Shown here piece by piece: positions 1 through 5,039 of a DNA stretch of 5,039 bases. Numbering within the stretch: the first letter of the stretch is position 1; every line of letters begins with the position of its first letter. The stretch comes from Candidatus Aminicenantota bacterium (GTDB taxonomy: Bacteria; Acidobacteriota; Aminicenantia; Aminicenantales; Aminicenantaceae). The notes under the pieces are model-generated. The model was not told where the DNA came from. It searched no databases and saw only the letters and a program-made list of their open reading frames with translations. Both the position numbers and the translations under genes were made by a program. The stretch lies in NCBI GenBank assembly GCA_030627155.1, contig DAOUSP010000112.1:1-5039 (forward strand). Direction: 5' to 3'.

Positions 1-93
1 AACGAACTTATGTGCTTCAGAAGGCAAGAGGCAATAACTGATGATTAGGTCGTCTTTCATGCAGAGTTTCGAGGCCGCCGAAGGGGGAGATGA

Positions 94-134
94 GGGAATG
101 GCGTATAAAATCTGAGGCGAGCAAAGCCATTCCC
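94..134. repeat. Perfect 9-bp inverted repeat (hairpin)
   Basis: GGGAATGGC at 94-102 is exactly complementary to GCCATTCCC at 126-134, leaving a 23-base loop. No T-run follows the right arm (the next bases are ATGGTCTTAA), so it is not a standard rho-independent terminator. It could be one stem of a larger structured RNA or part of a mobile-element end. The complementarity is seen directly; the function is unknown. Confidence 0.6.
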
Positions 135-213
135 ATGGTCTTAATCGTTAAGGCAAATTGATAGAACTTCAAATATCACTGGAAAAAAGATGCTTACCTG
201 CGGACCAACTATG

Positions 214-242
214 TTGACATATATTTCAGGAAGAAGTACTTT
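214..242 (+). promoter_or_regulatory. Candidate sigma70-type promoter for the DUF362-amrS operon
   Basis: A perfect -35 hexamer TTGACA lies at 214-219. At 17-bp spacing the -10 position is TACTTT (237-242), which matches TATAAT at only 3 of 6 bases. The better -10-like TATTGT at 244-249 is too far away (24 bp). If the 17-bp arrangement is used, transcription would begin around 248-250, less than 12 bases before the ATG at 258, giving a nearly leaderless mRNA. That would fit the absence of a Shine-Dalgarno sequence at normal distance from this ATG. Confidence 0.4.
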
Positions 243-257
243 TTATTGTAGTGTAAC

Positions 258-1148
258 ATGTCAAAGGTCGTTGTAGTACATGGAACAGAAGTCCTTAATA
301 ATCAGGGAGAGTTAAACCAAAAAATATTAGACCGCATGTTCCATCAGGGCCTTTGCCTTGTTACTGGAAATAACAACATCAAGGAAAGCATTCACTCTAT
401 TTTTAATGAAAGGGAAAAAGTAGGAATTAAAATAAATACAATTGGAGGAAAAAAACTATCCACACGCCCAGAAGTTTCACTGACCCTCGCCAACCTACTA
501 TGTAAAAATGGGCTGATTCCCAAGAATATCATAATATGGGACCGAACAAACAGGGAATTGAAACAGGCAGGTTACCACTTGAATCAAAAGCATAATGACA
601 TTCAAATATTCGGGACTGATACCCAAGATGTTGGATATCATCAAAACCTGATTCCTCACAAAAACATCGGCAGTCTTTTCTCATCCATCCAATACCAGCA
701 CACTACATCTTCTATTAGTTTAGCTGTTTTAAAAGACCATGGGTTGGCTGGCGTAACAGCTGGGATGAAAAATTATTTCGGGGCAATCCATAATCCTAAT
801 AAATACCATGACTCCAATTGCAATCCTTACATTCCAGAGCTATTTCAAACGAAATACATCCAGGGAAAACATAAAATATCCATACTGGACGCATTGACTG
901 TCCAATACCATCGAGGACCATCCTTTCATGCGAAATGGGCTAAGATTCAGGGCATGCTGATTTTCAGTTTGGATGCTGTAGCTGCCGATTCTATTGGATG
1001 GAAACTCATAGAAAAACTGCGGGCAGAAAAAGGACTTCCTTCTTTAAAAGAAGAGAATAGAGAACCTTGCTACTTAAAAACAGCAGAAGAAATGGGATTG
1101 GGAACAGCTAATTTAAGTAATATTCAAATTATCGAGACAGAAGCATGA
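258..1148 (+). CDS. DUF362 family protein (no leader, no ferredoxin domain)
   Basis: This 296-residue protein is a member of the DUF362 (PF04015) family, whose biochemical role is not settled. Family hallmarks are visible. An N-terminal strand (VVVVHG, 4-9) is followed by a VGIKIN segment (55-60) and an IIIWDR segment (91-96). A KDHGLAGVTAGMKNYFGAIH core (159-178) holds the conserved Lys, His, Thr and Lys-Asn residues, and a DAVAADSIG motif (239-247) comes later. No CxxCxxC cluster motif is present, so it lacks the 4Fe-4S ferredoxin domain that some DUF362 proteins carry. There is also no signal peptide: the reading frame is closed by a TAG at 249-251, so ATG 258 is the first possible ATG. 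No clear ribosome-binding site precedes it; the nearest purine run, AGGAAG at 228, is too distant. Its stop overlaps the next start as ATGA (1145-1148), which indicates translational coupling to the radical SAM gene. The family call is confident; the function is unknown. Confidence 0.85.
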   Translation: MSKVVVVHGTEVLNNQGELNQKILDRMFHQGLCLVTGNNNIKESIHSIFNEREKVGIKINTIGGKKLSTRPEVSLTLANLLCKNGLIPKNIIIWDRTNRELKQAGYHLNQKHNDIQIFGTDTQDVGYHQNLIPHKNIGSLFSSIQYQHTTSSISLAVLKDHGLAGVTAGMKNYFGAIHNPNKYHDSNCNPYIPELFQTKYIQGKHKISILDALTVQYHRGPSFHAKWAKIQGMLIFSLDAVAADSIGWKLIEKLRAEKGLPSLKEENREPCYLKTAEEMGLGTANLSNIQIIETEA

Positions 1149-2269
1149 ACAGACGAAAATTTTTAAAAACAACTGGAGGCATTGGCCTTGTTGCAGGAAC
1201 TAGTATAAATTCCTTTCTAATGGACTTTTACGCTTTCGGTGAAACTCCAAACCTTTCAAAAGTTGAAGCTCGCTTCTATAGGAAGCTCCCTGACAGGGAA
1301 ATCGAATGCTTTCTTTGCCCTCGCAATTGCAAGCTTGGAGACAAAGAAAGGGGCTATTGTGGCGTAAGAGAAAATATAGATGGAACTTACTATACATTAG
1401 TCTATGGAAAAGCATGTGCGATTCATGTGGATCCTATAGAAAAAAAACCTTTCTTCCATTTCTTTCCTAAAAGCCGTGCTCTCTCAATAGCAACTGCAGG
1501 ATGCAATGTTAATTGTAAATTTTGCCAGAACTGGGAAATGTCCCAGGTCAGGCCCGAACAGATTCGTCATATCGATTTTCCTCCCCTTGTAGTTGTGGAA
1601 TTCGCAAAAAAAAACCGATGCCCCAGCATTTCCTACACTTATACTGAACCCATAGTCTTTTACGAATATATGATCGATACATCCAAAGAAGCCCAGAAAG
1701 TCGGCCTTAAAAATACTGTTGTAACTGGAGGTTATATAAATCCAGAGCCTTTACATGAATTAGTGGAGTGTGTTGACGCCATTAAGGTGGACTTAAAATC
1801 CTTCTCTCAAGACTTTTACACAAAATACGTTAGAGGAGAGCTTCAGCCTGTCCTGGACGCAATAAAGACTATTGCAAATAGCCGTGGTGTCTGGTTAGAA
1901 ATAGTCTATTTAGTTATTCCAACTCTAAACGACTCTCCAAGTGAAATCAAACTCTTATGCCAGTGGATAATGAATGAGATCGGCCCGGATGTTCCCCTCC
2001 ATTTTTCAAGGTTTCATCCGATGTACCTTCTTAAAAACCTTCCTCCTACACCTATCCCAACTCTTGAAAGAGCACGAAACATCGCTATCTCTGAAGGAAT
2101 CCATTACGTGTACATAGGAAATGTCCCAGGTCATGAAGGAGAAAGCACTTACTGTCCATACTGCAAGAATCTTCTTGTTGAACGAGTGGGATACCAGATT
2201 CAAAAAATCAATATCAAGCACGGCAAATGCAAATTTTGCCAAAAATCTATCCCCGGAATTTGGAGTTGA
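1145..2269 (+). CDS. amrS: AmmeMemoRadiSam-type radical SAM enzyme with Tat-like signal
   Basis: This 374-residue protein is a radical SAM enzyme of the AmmeMemoRadiSam (AmrS) group, related to pyruvate formate-lyase activating enzymes. The cluster motif is C120-x3-C124-x2-C127, inside ATAGCNVNCKFCQNWE. N-terminal cysteines C55, C58, C62 and C72 followed by GVREN, then the HVDPIEKKPFFHF segment (94-106), are typical of this group. The C-terminus has two CxxC pairs (C337/C340 and C362/C365) and ends in IPGIW, as in other AmrS proteins, and probably binds metal. Residues 1-32 look like a twin-arginine signal: RRKFLK at 3-8 and a mildly hydrophobic glycine-rich stretch to about residue 30. No clear AxA cleavage site is seen, so it may act as an anchor. 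The substrate is not known for this group. It overlaps DUF362 by 4 bases and the following membrane gene by up to 43. A run of nine A (1606-1614) lies within codons 154-157. The partner proteins AMMECR1 and Memo are not encoded in this window. Confidence 0.9.
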   Translation: MNRRKFLKTTGGIGLVAGTSINSFLMDFYAFGETPNLSKVEARFYRKLPDREIECFLCPRNCKLGDKERGYCGVRENIDGTYYTLVYGKACAIHVDPIEKKPFFHFFPKSRALSIATAGCNVNCKFCQNWEMSQVRPEQIRHIDFPPLVVVEFAKKNRCPSISYTYTEPIVFYEYMIDTSKEAQKVGLKNTVVTGGYINPEPLHELVECVDAIKVDLKSFSQDFYTKYVRGELQPVLDAIKTIANSRGVWLEIVYLVIPTLNDSPSEIKLLCQWIMNEIGPDVPLHFSRFHPMYLLKNLPPTPIPTLERARNIAISEGIHYVYIGNVPGHEGESTYCPYCKNLLVERVGYQIQKINIKHGKCKFCQKSIPGIWS

Positions 2270-4401
2270 TAAACATTATTCCTCCGTTTCTTCTTGGATT
2301 CCTTGCGCTTTCTTATCAAATTTTTTTCCTGAGAGAATTTTCTGCGTATTTTTTCGGAAACGAAATGACATTTGGCATTTGTCTGGGTTCCTGGCTTTTA
2401 TGGGGAGGTTTAGGAAGTATTTTAGCCCCAAGATCAAAACCTGGTTTTTTAATGTTTAGCAGAATTTATTATGGTGTTATCCTGATTTTTCCCATCAGTT
2501 TAATTATTCTCAGATTTTCAAGGTTTATCATCCATGTTCTCCCTGGAGAAATGCCTGGAATTTCCTCTATGATCATCTACTCTTTGGCTCTCTCTCTTTT
2601 AATAAGCTTTCCTTTAGGCATTTTATTTGTGCTGAACACCTATTATTTACAAGGAAATCTATCCCAGGTTTACATCATGGAATCCTTGGGCGCATCGATT
2701 GGAGGGCTAATCGTTTATCTCTTCATAATCCCTATCCTCTCAAACTGGCAGGGAGCAGCTTTTATCGGCGTTTTATCTATATGCGTTGTTTTCTTTTCGT
2801 TTGGGAGGAGAAAACACGCAGTTCTATTTGTTTTTATCCTTGTCTTTCTTTTGGCGTTTGGCACACTTGATTTCTCTTCGCAAAAATTTTACTGGAAACC
2901 TTTTCAATTACTTCAGAGCAAAGACACTCCCTACGGCAAGGTTCAGGTCCTTAAAACCGAAAATCAGATATCCCTATACAATAACAATCTTCGTGCATAC
3001 TCATATCCTGATTTAGCTTCTGCTGAAGAATCTGTCCATTTTGCCATGCTGCAAAATCCTACTGCAAAGAATGTTCTCCTTATTGGTGAAGGGATAGGAG
3101 GCGGAATCGCCCAAATACTAAAATACCCAAGAGCCGAGGTTGATTATGTAGAATTAGACCCAGACTTCATTCGAATCTCTATTCGCCATCTTCCAGCAAA
3201 GGAAACTTCTATTGTTAAAGATCCCCGCATTCATATTTATTATCAAGACGGAAGGGCATTTCTTAATAAAACCTCTAAAAAATATGATGTCATCCTCCTC
3301 AATCTCCCAGAGCCTGCAACAGCTCAGATCAACCGTTTTTATACTAAAGAGTTCTTTGGGATTGCACGAAATAAAATGAAAAATAATGGAGTATTTTCAT
3401 TTTGTGTTCCCTCTTCTGAGAATTATATCAGTCCTGAGCGCCAAGACTTTCTTTCATCCCTATATGCAACTCTAAAAGAAGTATTTCCTGTGGTCAAAGT
3501 CGTTCCTGGAACAACAAACATATTTTTAGCTTCTCTGAGCCCTATTTCTCTTGATTCGAACGAAATCATGCATAAAATCGAACAGTTCAATATTCAAAAC
3601 ACCTATGTCTCCCCCCAAATTCTTCCCTACCGGTTGAGTCCATTGAGAGTCCAATTCCTAAATGAACAAATATCTTCGGGTAAAAAGAAAATCAACAAAG
3701 ATTTCACCCCGATTAGCTATTTTTACAACTCTGTGCTCTGGAGCACACAATTTCGCGGCCTTGAATCTCGAATTCTTTCCCAACTCTCTGAAGGAAAGAC
3801 CTTCTGGATTTTGGATTTTCCTCTTATTTTATTTTGCAGCGTACTTGTATTTTTCGGATTTAAACGAAAAAACACTCCTTTTTACTTGGTTCCGCTGGCC
3901 CTTATGGGACTTACTACAATTATTGTTGAAATCATAATCATCATCTCTTTTCAAATCTGTTACGGTTATCTATATCACAGTATTTCTCTTCTTTTTGCTT
4001 CCTTCATGACAGGACTATTTGTGGGGGCTCTTTACGGAAAAGCCAGAAAAAACCCTGGTTTCAGGCATATATTCTTCATCCAATCGGGATTTATTCTTCT
4101 TCTTGTCCTTCTATTTTTGTTCTTGACTACAATTCCAAAGGAATATTTGTTTTTTGTGTTCCTCTTTTCATTTGGCTTTTTAGGTGGATATTTGTTTATA
4201 GTTTCTAACTATCTCTTCCTTCAAGAAAAAAAGAACTACGGGTTAGGATACGGGTTAGACTTATTGGGTTCTTTCATCGGCGCTCTCTTTGCATCTTCTC
4301 TATTAATTCCTCTTTTTGGACTTCCTTCCCTTATTAAATATCTTGTCCTTTTCAACTCTTTTTGCCTTCTTTTTCTTGTGTGGGGAATGTATAAAAAATA
4401 A
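2227..4401 (+). CDS. Membrane-fused spermidine-synthase-like protein (SpeE-like domain between two membrane halves)
   Basis: This 724-residue protein has about seven membrane segments (roughly 16-36, 47-67, 80-97, 115-138, 150-172, 174-192, 197-213), a soluble domain at about 218-525, then about seven more (526-546, 551-576, 581-603, 612-634, 640-664, 676-697, 700-720). The soluble domain has the spermidine synthase/Rossmann methyltransferase fold. It shows the glycine loop LLIGEGIGGG (284-293), the acidic end of strand 2 (VELDPDF, E309 and D311) and DPRIHIYYQDGRAFL with D341. The catalytic DxxDP of true spermidine synthases is replaced by N359-L-P-E362-P, and the DG...Q and YHE polyamine-site motifs are degenerate. 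It therefore probably uses SAM or a related nucleotide on another substrate, or only binds it. Positive charges cluster after helices 2, 6, 8, 10, 12 and 14, which places the soluble domain outside the cytoplasm. The start is uncertain. ATG 2227 overlaps amrS by 43 bases and lacks a clear ribosome-binding site. TTG 2266, which overlaps the amrS stop as TTGA with GGAA eight bases upstream, would give 711 residues. Confidence 0.85.
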   Translation: MQILPKIYPRNLELINIIPPFLLGFLALSYQIFFLREFSAYFFGNEMTFGICLGSWLLWGGLGSILAPRSKPGFLMFSRIYYGVILIFPISLIILRFSRFIIHVLPGEMPGISSMIIYSLALSLLISFPLGILFVLNTYYLQGNLSQVYIMESLGASIGGLIVYLFIIPILSNWQGAAFIGVLSICVVFFSFGRRKHAVLFVFILVFLLAFGTLDFSSQKFYWKPFQLLQSKDTPYGKVQVLKTENQISLYNNNLRAYSYPDLASAEESVHFAMLQNPTAKNVLLIGEGIGGGIAQILKYPRAEVDYVELDPDFIRISIRHLPAKETSIVKDPRIHIYYQDGRAFLNKTSKKYDVILLNLPEPATAQINRFYTKEFFGIARNKMKNNGVFSFCVPSSENYISPERQDFLSSLYATLKEVFPVVKVVPGTTNIFLASLSPISLDSNEIMHKIEQFNIQNTYVSPQILPYRLSPLRVQFLNEQISSGKKKINKDFTPISYFYNSVLWSTQFRGLESRILSQLSEGKTFWILDFPLILFCSVLVFFGFKRKNTPFYLVPLALMGLTTIIVEIIIIISFQICYGYLYHSISLLFASFMTGLFVGALYGKARKNPGFRHIFFIQSGFILLLVLLFLFLTTIPKEYLFFVFLFSFGFLGGYLFIVSNYLFLQEKKNYGLGYGLDLLGSFIGALFASSLLIPLFGLPSLIKYLVLFNSFCLLFLVWGMYKK

Positions 4402-4407
4402 ATATTT

Positions 4408-4435
4408 TTGACTTTTATTATTAATTTATTATATT
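4408..4435 (+). promoter_or_regulatory. Candidate sigma70-type promoter for the PilZ gene
   Basis: TTGACT (4408-4413, 5 of 6 matches) and TATATT (4430-4435, 5 of 6 matches) are separated by 16 bp in a very AT-rich spacer, starting seven bases after the preceding stop codon. Transcription would start near 4442 and give a leader of about 50 bases. This suggests that PilZ is transcribed independently of the upstream operon, although read-through is possible because no hairpin terminator is visible between the genes. Confidence 0.55.
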
Positions 4436-4482
4436 TTTATAGCACTTAGAAAATCAAAATGATTGGGAACAAAGCCATAAAT

Positions 4483-4487
4483 GGAGG
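4483..4487 (+). promoter_or_regulatory. Ribosome-binding site that sets the PilZ start
   Basis: GGAGG at 4483-4487 lies five bases before ATG 4493. The earlier in-frame ATG at 4481 immediately precedes this motif and has no ribosome-binding site of its own, so 4493 is the preferred start. Confidence 0.75.
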
Positions 4488-4492
4488 TTCTT

Positions 4493-4915
4493 ATGGACTA
4501 TAAAGGAATAGAAAAAAGAGCATGTGTTCGCTTTGAAATTCCTGGGGCCACTCTTAACTATAAGAAAAATAAAATCATTTTCTCCTCAAAAACACATAAC
4601 GAAGAATTTTGTCCTGTGATGGATATCAGTCGTGGAGGTCTTCGTTTTCTCTGCCAGCATCCCTTAAAAATTAACACTAAGGTATTTCTAAATATTTCTG
4701 TTCCTGGAGAAAGAACTCTTCTTGCCCTAAACGGAGTAGTCCGGTGGACATCTTTAAATACTGAAAAAAGCTATAAATACCAGGTTGGAGTCCAGTTCAA
4801 TCCTTATGGAGAAAAAAAGGGGCAGAACTATCCTGCAACACTTGTAAAAATCATCTCCTTAGAGCAAAAATATACTCCTGAAAGTAAAGTCCCTAAAAAA
4901 GAGACGTGCAAGTAA
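4493..4915 (+). CDS. Single-domain PilZ protein, likely cyclic-di-GMP binder
   Basis: This 140-residue cytoplasmic protein is essentially one PilZ domain (PF07238). The RxxxR motif is R9-ACV-R13 near the N-terminus, and the DxSxxG motif is D44-I-S-R-G-G49. Together these are the two elements that bind cyclic di-GMP, so binding competence is expected. A beta-barrel pattern follows, including NISVPGE (about 66-72), NGVVRW (about 79-84) and YQVGVQF (about 94-100). The tail from about residue 120 is lysine-rich and probably disordered. No membrane segment or second domain is present. The start at 4493 is chosen over 4481 because GGAGG lies just upstream of it. The gene has its own candidate promoter and is separated by 91 bases from the membrane protein, so a functional link to the upstream operon is not implied. 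Its output target cannot be read from the sequence. Confidence 0.88.
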   Translation: MDYKGIEKRACVRFEIPGATLNYKKNKIIFSSKTHNEEFCPVMDISRGGLRFLCQHPLKINTKVFLNISVPGERTLLALNGVVRWTSLNTEKSYKYQVGVQFNPYGEKKGQNYPATLVKIISLEQKYTPESKVPKKETCK

Positions 4916-4965
4916 TCCTTAAGAGAAACGAAATAAGCTTCCAATACCTCCATACGGAGTAAAAT

Positions 4966-5039
4966 TTACCCTTCGATAACGATTTGAGAATAATCGGCTA
5001 CATTCATCAGAAGCTTACTAATTGCTTGAAGCAGGGCCA
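4966..5039 (-). CDS. Possible 3' end of a convergent gene (partial)
   Basis: On the minus strand, one frame is open from the window edge to a TAA at 4968-4966 and gives a 23-residue tail ending in NVADYSQIVIEG. The composition (an amphipathic helix-like ALLQAISKLL followed by a short strand) looks protein-like, and the convergent arrangement with PilZ would be normal. However, a 24-codon open frame arises often by chance, and no family can be recognised. Between this stop and the PilZ stop, 50 bases contain only a 4-bp hairpin (CTCC/GGAG at 4948-4959) without a T-run, so no real terminator is visible. Confidence 0.35.
   Translation of the reverse strand, partial: ALLQAISKLLMNVADYSQIVIEG

Larger units (their letters stand above)
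1..257. other. Upstream region without a convincing gene; possible structured RNA or mobile-element edge
   Basis: No frame gives a convincing gene here. The first bases could be the 3' end of an upstream + strand gene: one frame is open from base 1 to a TAG at 46-48, another from base 3 to a TGA at 39-41. Both tails are too short to recognise. Bases 1-155 look richer in G+C than the AT-rich genes that follow and can fold: CTGATGA at 38-44 can pair with TCATGCAG at 57-64 with a small bulge, and a perfect 9-bp inverted repeat lies at 94-102/126-134. A 39-codon open frame on the minus strand (136 to 17) and a 23-codon frame on the plus strand (ATG 90, preceded by GGGGGAG) cover the same stretch. 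Neither resembles a known protein to me. From about 160 onward the region is AT-rich and holds the promoter of the next gene. Confidence 0.4.

Noticed and set aside
17..136. 39-codon minus-strand open frame beginning MGMALLASDF
   Set aside because: It has no ribosome-binding site that I can defend and no recognisable domain, and it lies over an inverted repeat. It is more likely the antisense of a structured or mobile segment than a gene.
60..140. Possible lysine or glycine riboswitch (GCCGCCGAAGGGGG resembles parts of these aptamers)
   Set aside because: Only short fragments resemble the consensus. The required ordered helices and core motifs are not found, and the next gene is not an amino-acid gene.
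1200..1415. Antisense open frame within amrS
   Set aside because: It lies opposite a strongly conserved radical SAM domain, shows no protein-like features, and is explained as a shadow of the real gene.
1145..2269. Pyruvate formate-lyase activating enzyme
   Set aside because: The cluster motif is shared, but the N-terminal cysteine set, the HVDPIEKKP segment and the C-terminal double CxxC ending in IPGIW identify the AmrS group. No glycyl-radical enzyme is encoded nearby.
3067..3420. Bona fide spermidine synthase (speE)
   Set aside because: The fold and nucleotide-binding motifs match, but the DxxDP catalytic acids and polyamine-site motifs are altered and the domain is embedded in a 14-helix membrane protein.
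4948..4965. Terminator after the PilZ gene
   Set aside because: The stem is only 4 bp and is followed by TAAAATTTA rather than a T-run on the plus strand.
4934..5017. 8-bp inverted repeat TAAGCTTC / GAAGCTTA
   Set aside because: The arms are 68 bases apart, the core is a self-complementary AAGCTT, and one arm lies within a possible coding tail. It is probably chance.

Overview
This window is an AT-rich bacterial segment. It is best read as a three-gene overlapping operon on the + strand, followed by an independently expressed PilZ gene and the possible tail of a convergent gene. Transcription signals look sigma70-like (TTGACA- and TTGACT-type -35 boxes). The gene content (DUF362 protein, AmmeMemoRadiSam radical SAM enzyme, membrane-fused spermidine-synthase-like protein, single-domain PilZ) suggests an uncultivated anaerobic bacterium of the Acidobacteriota/Aminicenantes kind. 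That assignment rests on recollection of similar neighbourhoods and is only a guess; the sequence alone does not fix the phylum.

Layout. Bases 1-257 have no convincing gene. Their first ~155 bases are richer in G+C than what follows and carry a perfect 9-bp inverted repeat, so they may be a structured RNA or the edge of a mobile element. A TTGACA promoter (214-242) lies just before a DUF362 protein (258-1148). The next gene overlaps it by ATGA and encodes an AmrS-type radical SAM enzyme (1145-2269) that carries an N-terminal twin-arginine signal. A 724-residue polytopic membrane protein (2227-4401) overlaps that gene in turn. It has a spermidine-synthase/methyltransferase-fold domain inserted between two similar seven-helix membrane halves. 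After an AT-rich spacer with its own promoter comes a 140-residue PilZ protein (4493-4915) with intact cyclic-di-GMP-binding motifs. The last 74 bases may hold the 3' end of a minus-strand gene.

How the genes may work together. The start-stop overlaps indicate that the DUF362, radical SAM and fused membrane proteins are made together. Two of the three belong to SAM-using families. The radical SAM protein has a Tat-like leader, and the positive-inside rule places the SpeE-like domain of the membrane protein outside the cytoplasm. If both readings hold, this is an envelope-associated SAM-dependent modification system whose substrate is unknown, and it lacks the usual AMMECR1 and Memo partners within the window. 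The SpeE-like domain keeps its nucleotide-binding motifs but lacks the catalytic DxxD acids, so it is unlikely to make spermidine. The PilZ protein is probably a separate c-di-GMP effector.
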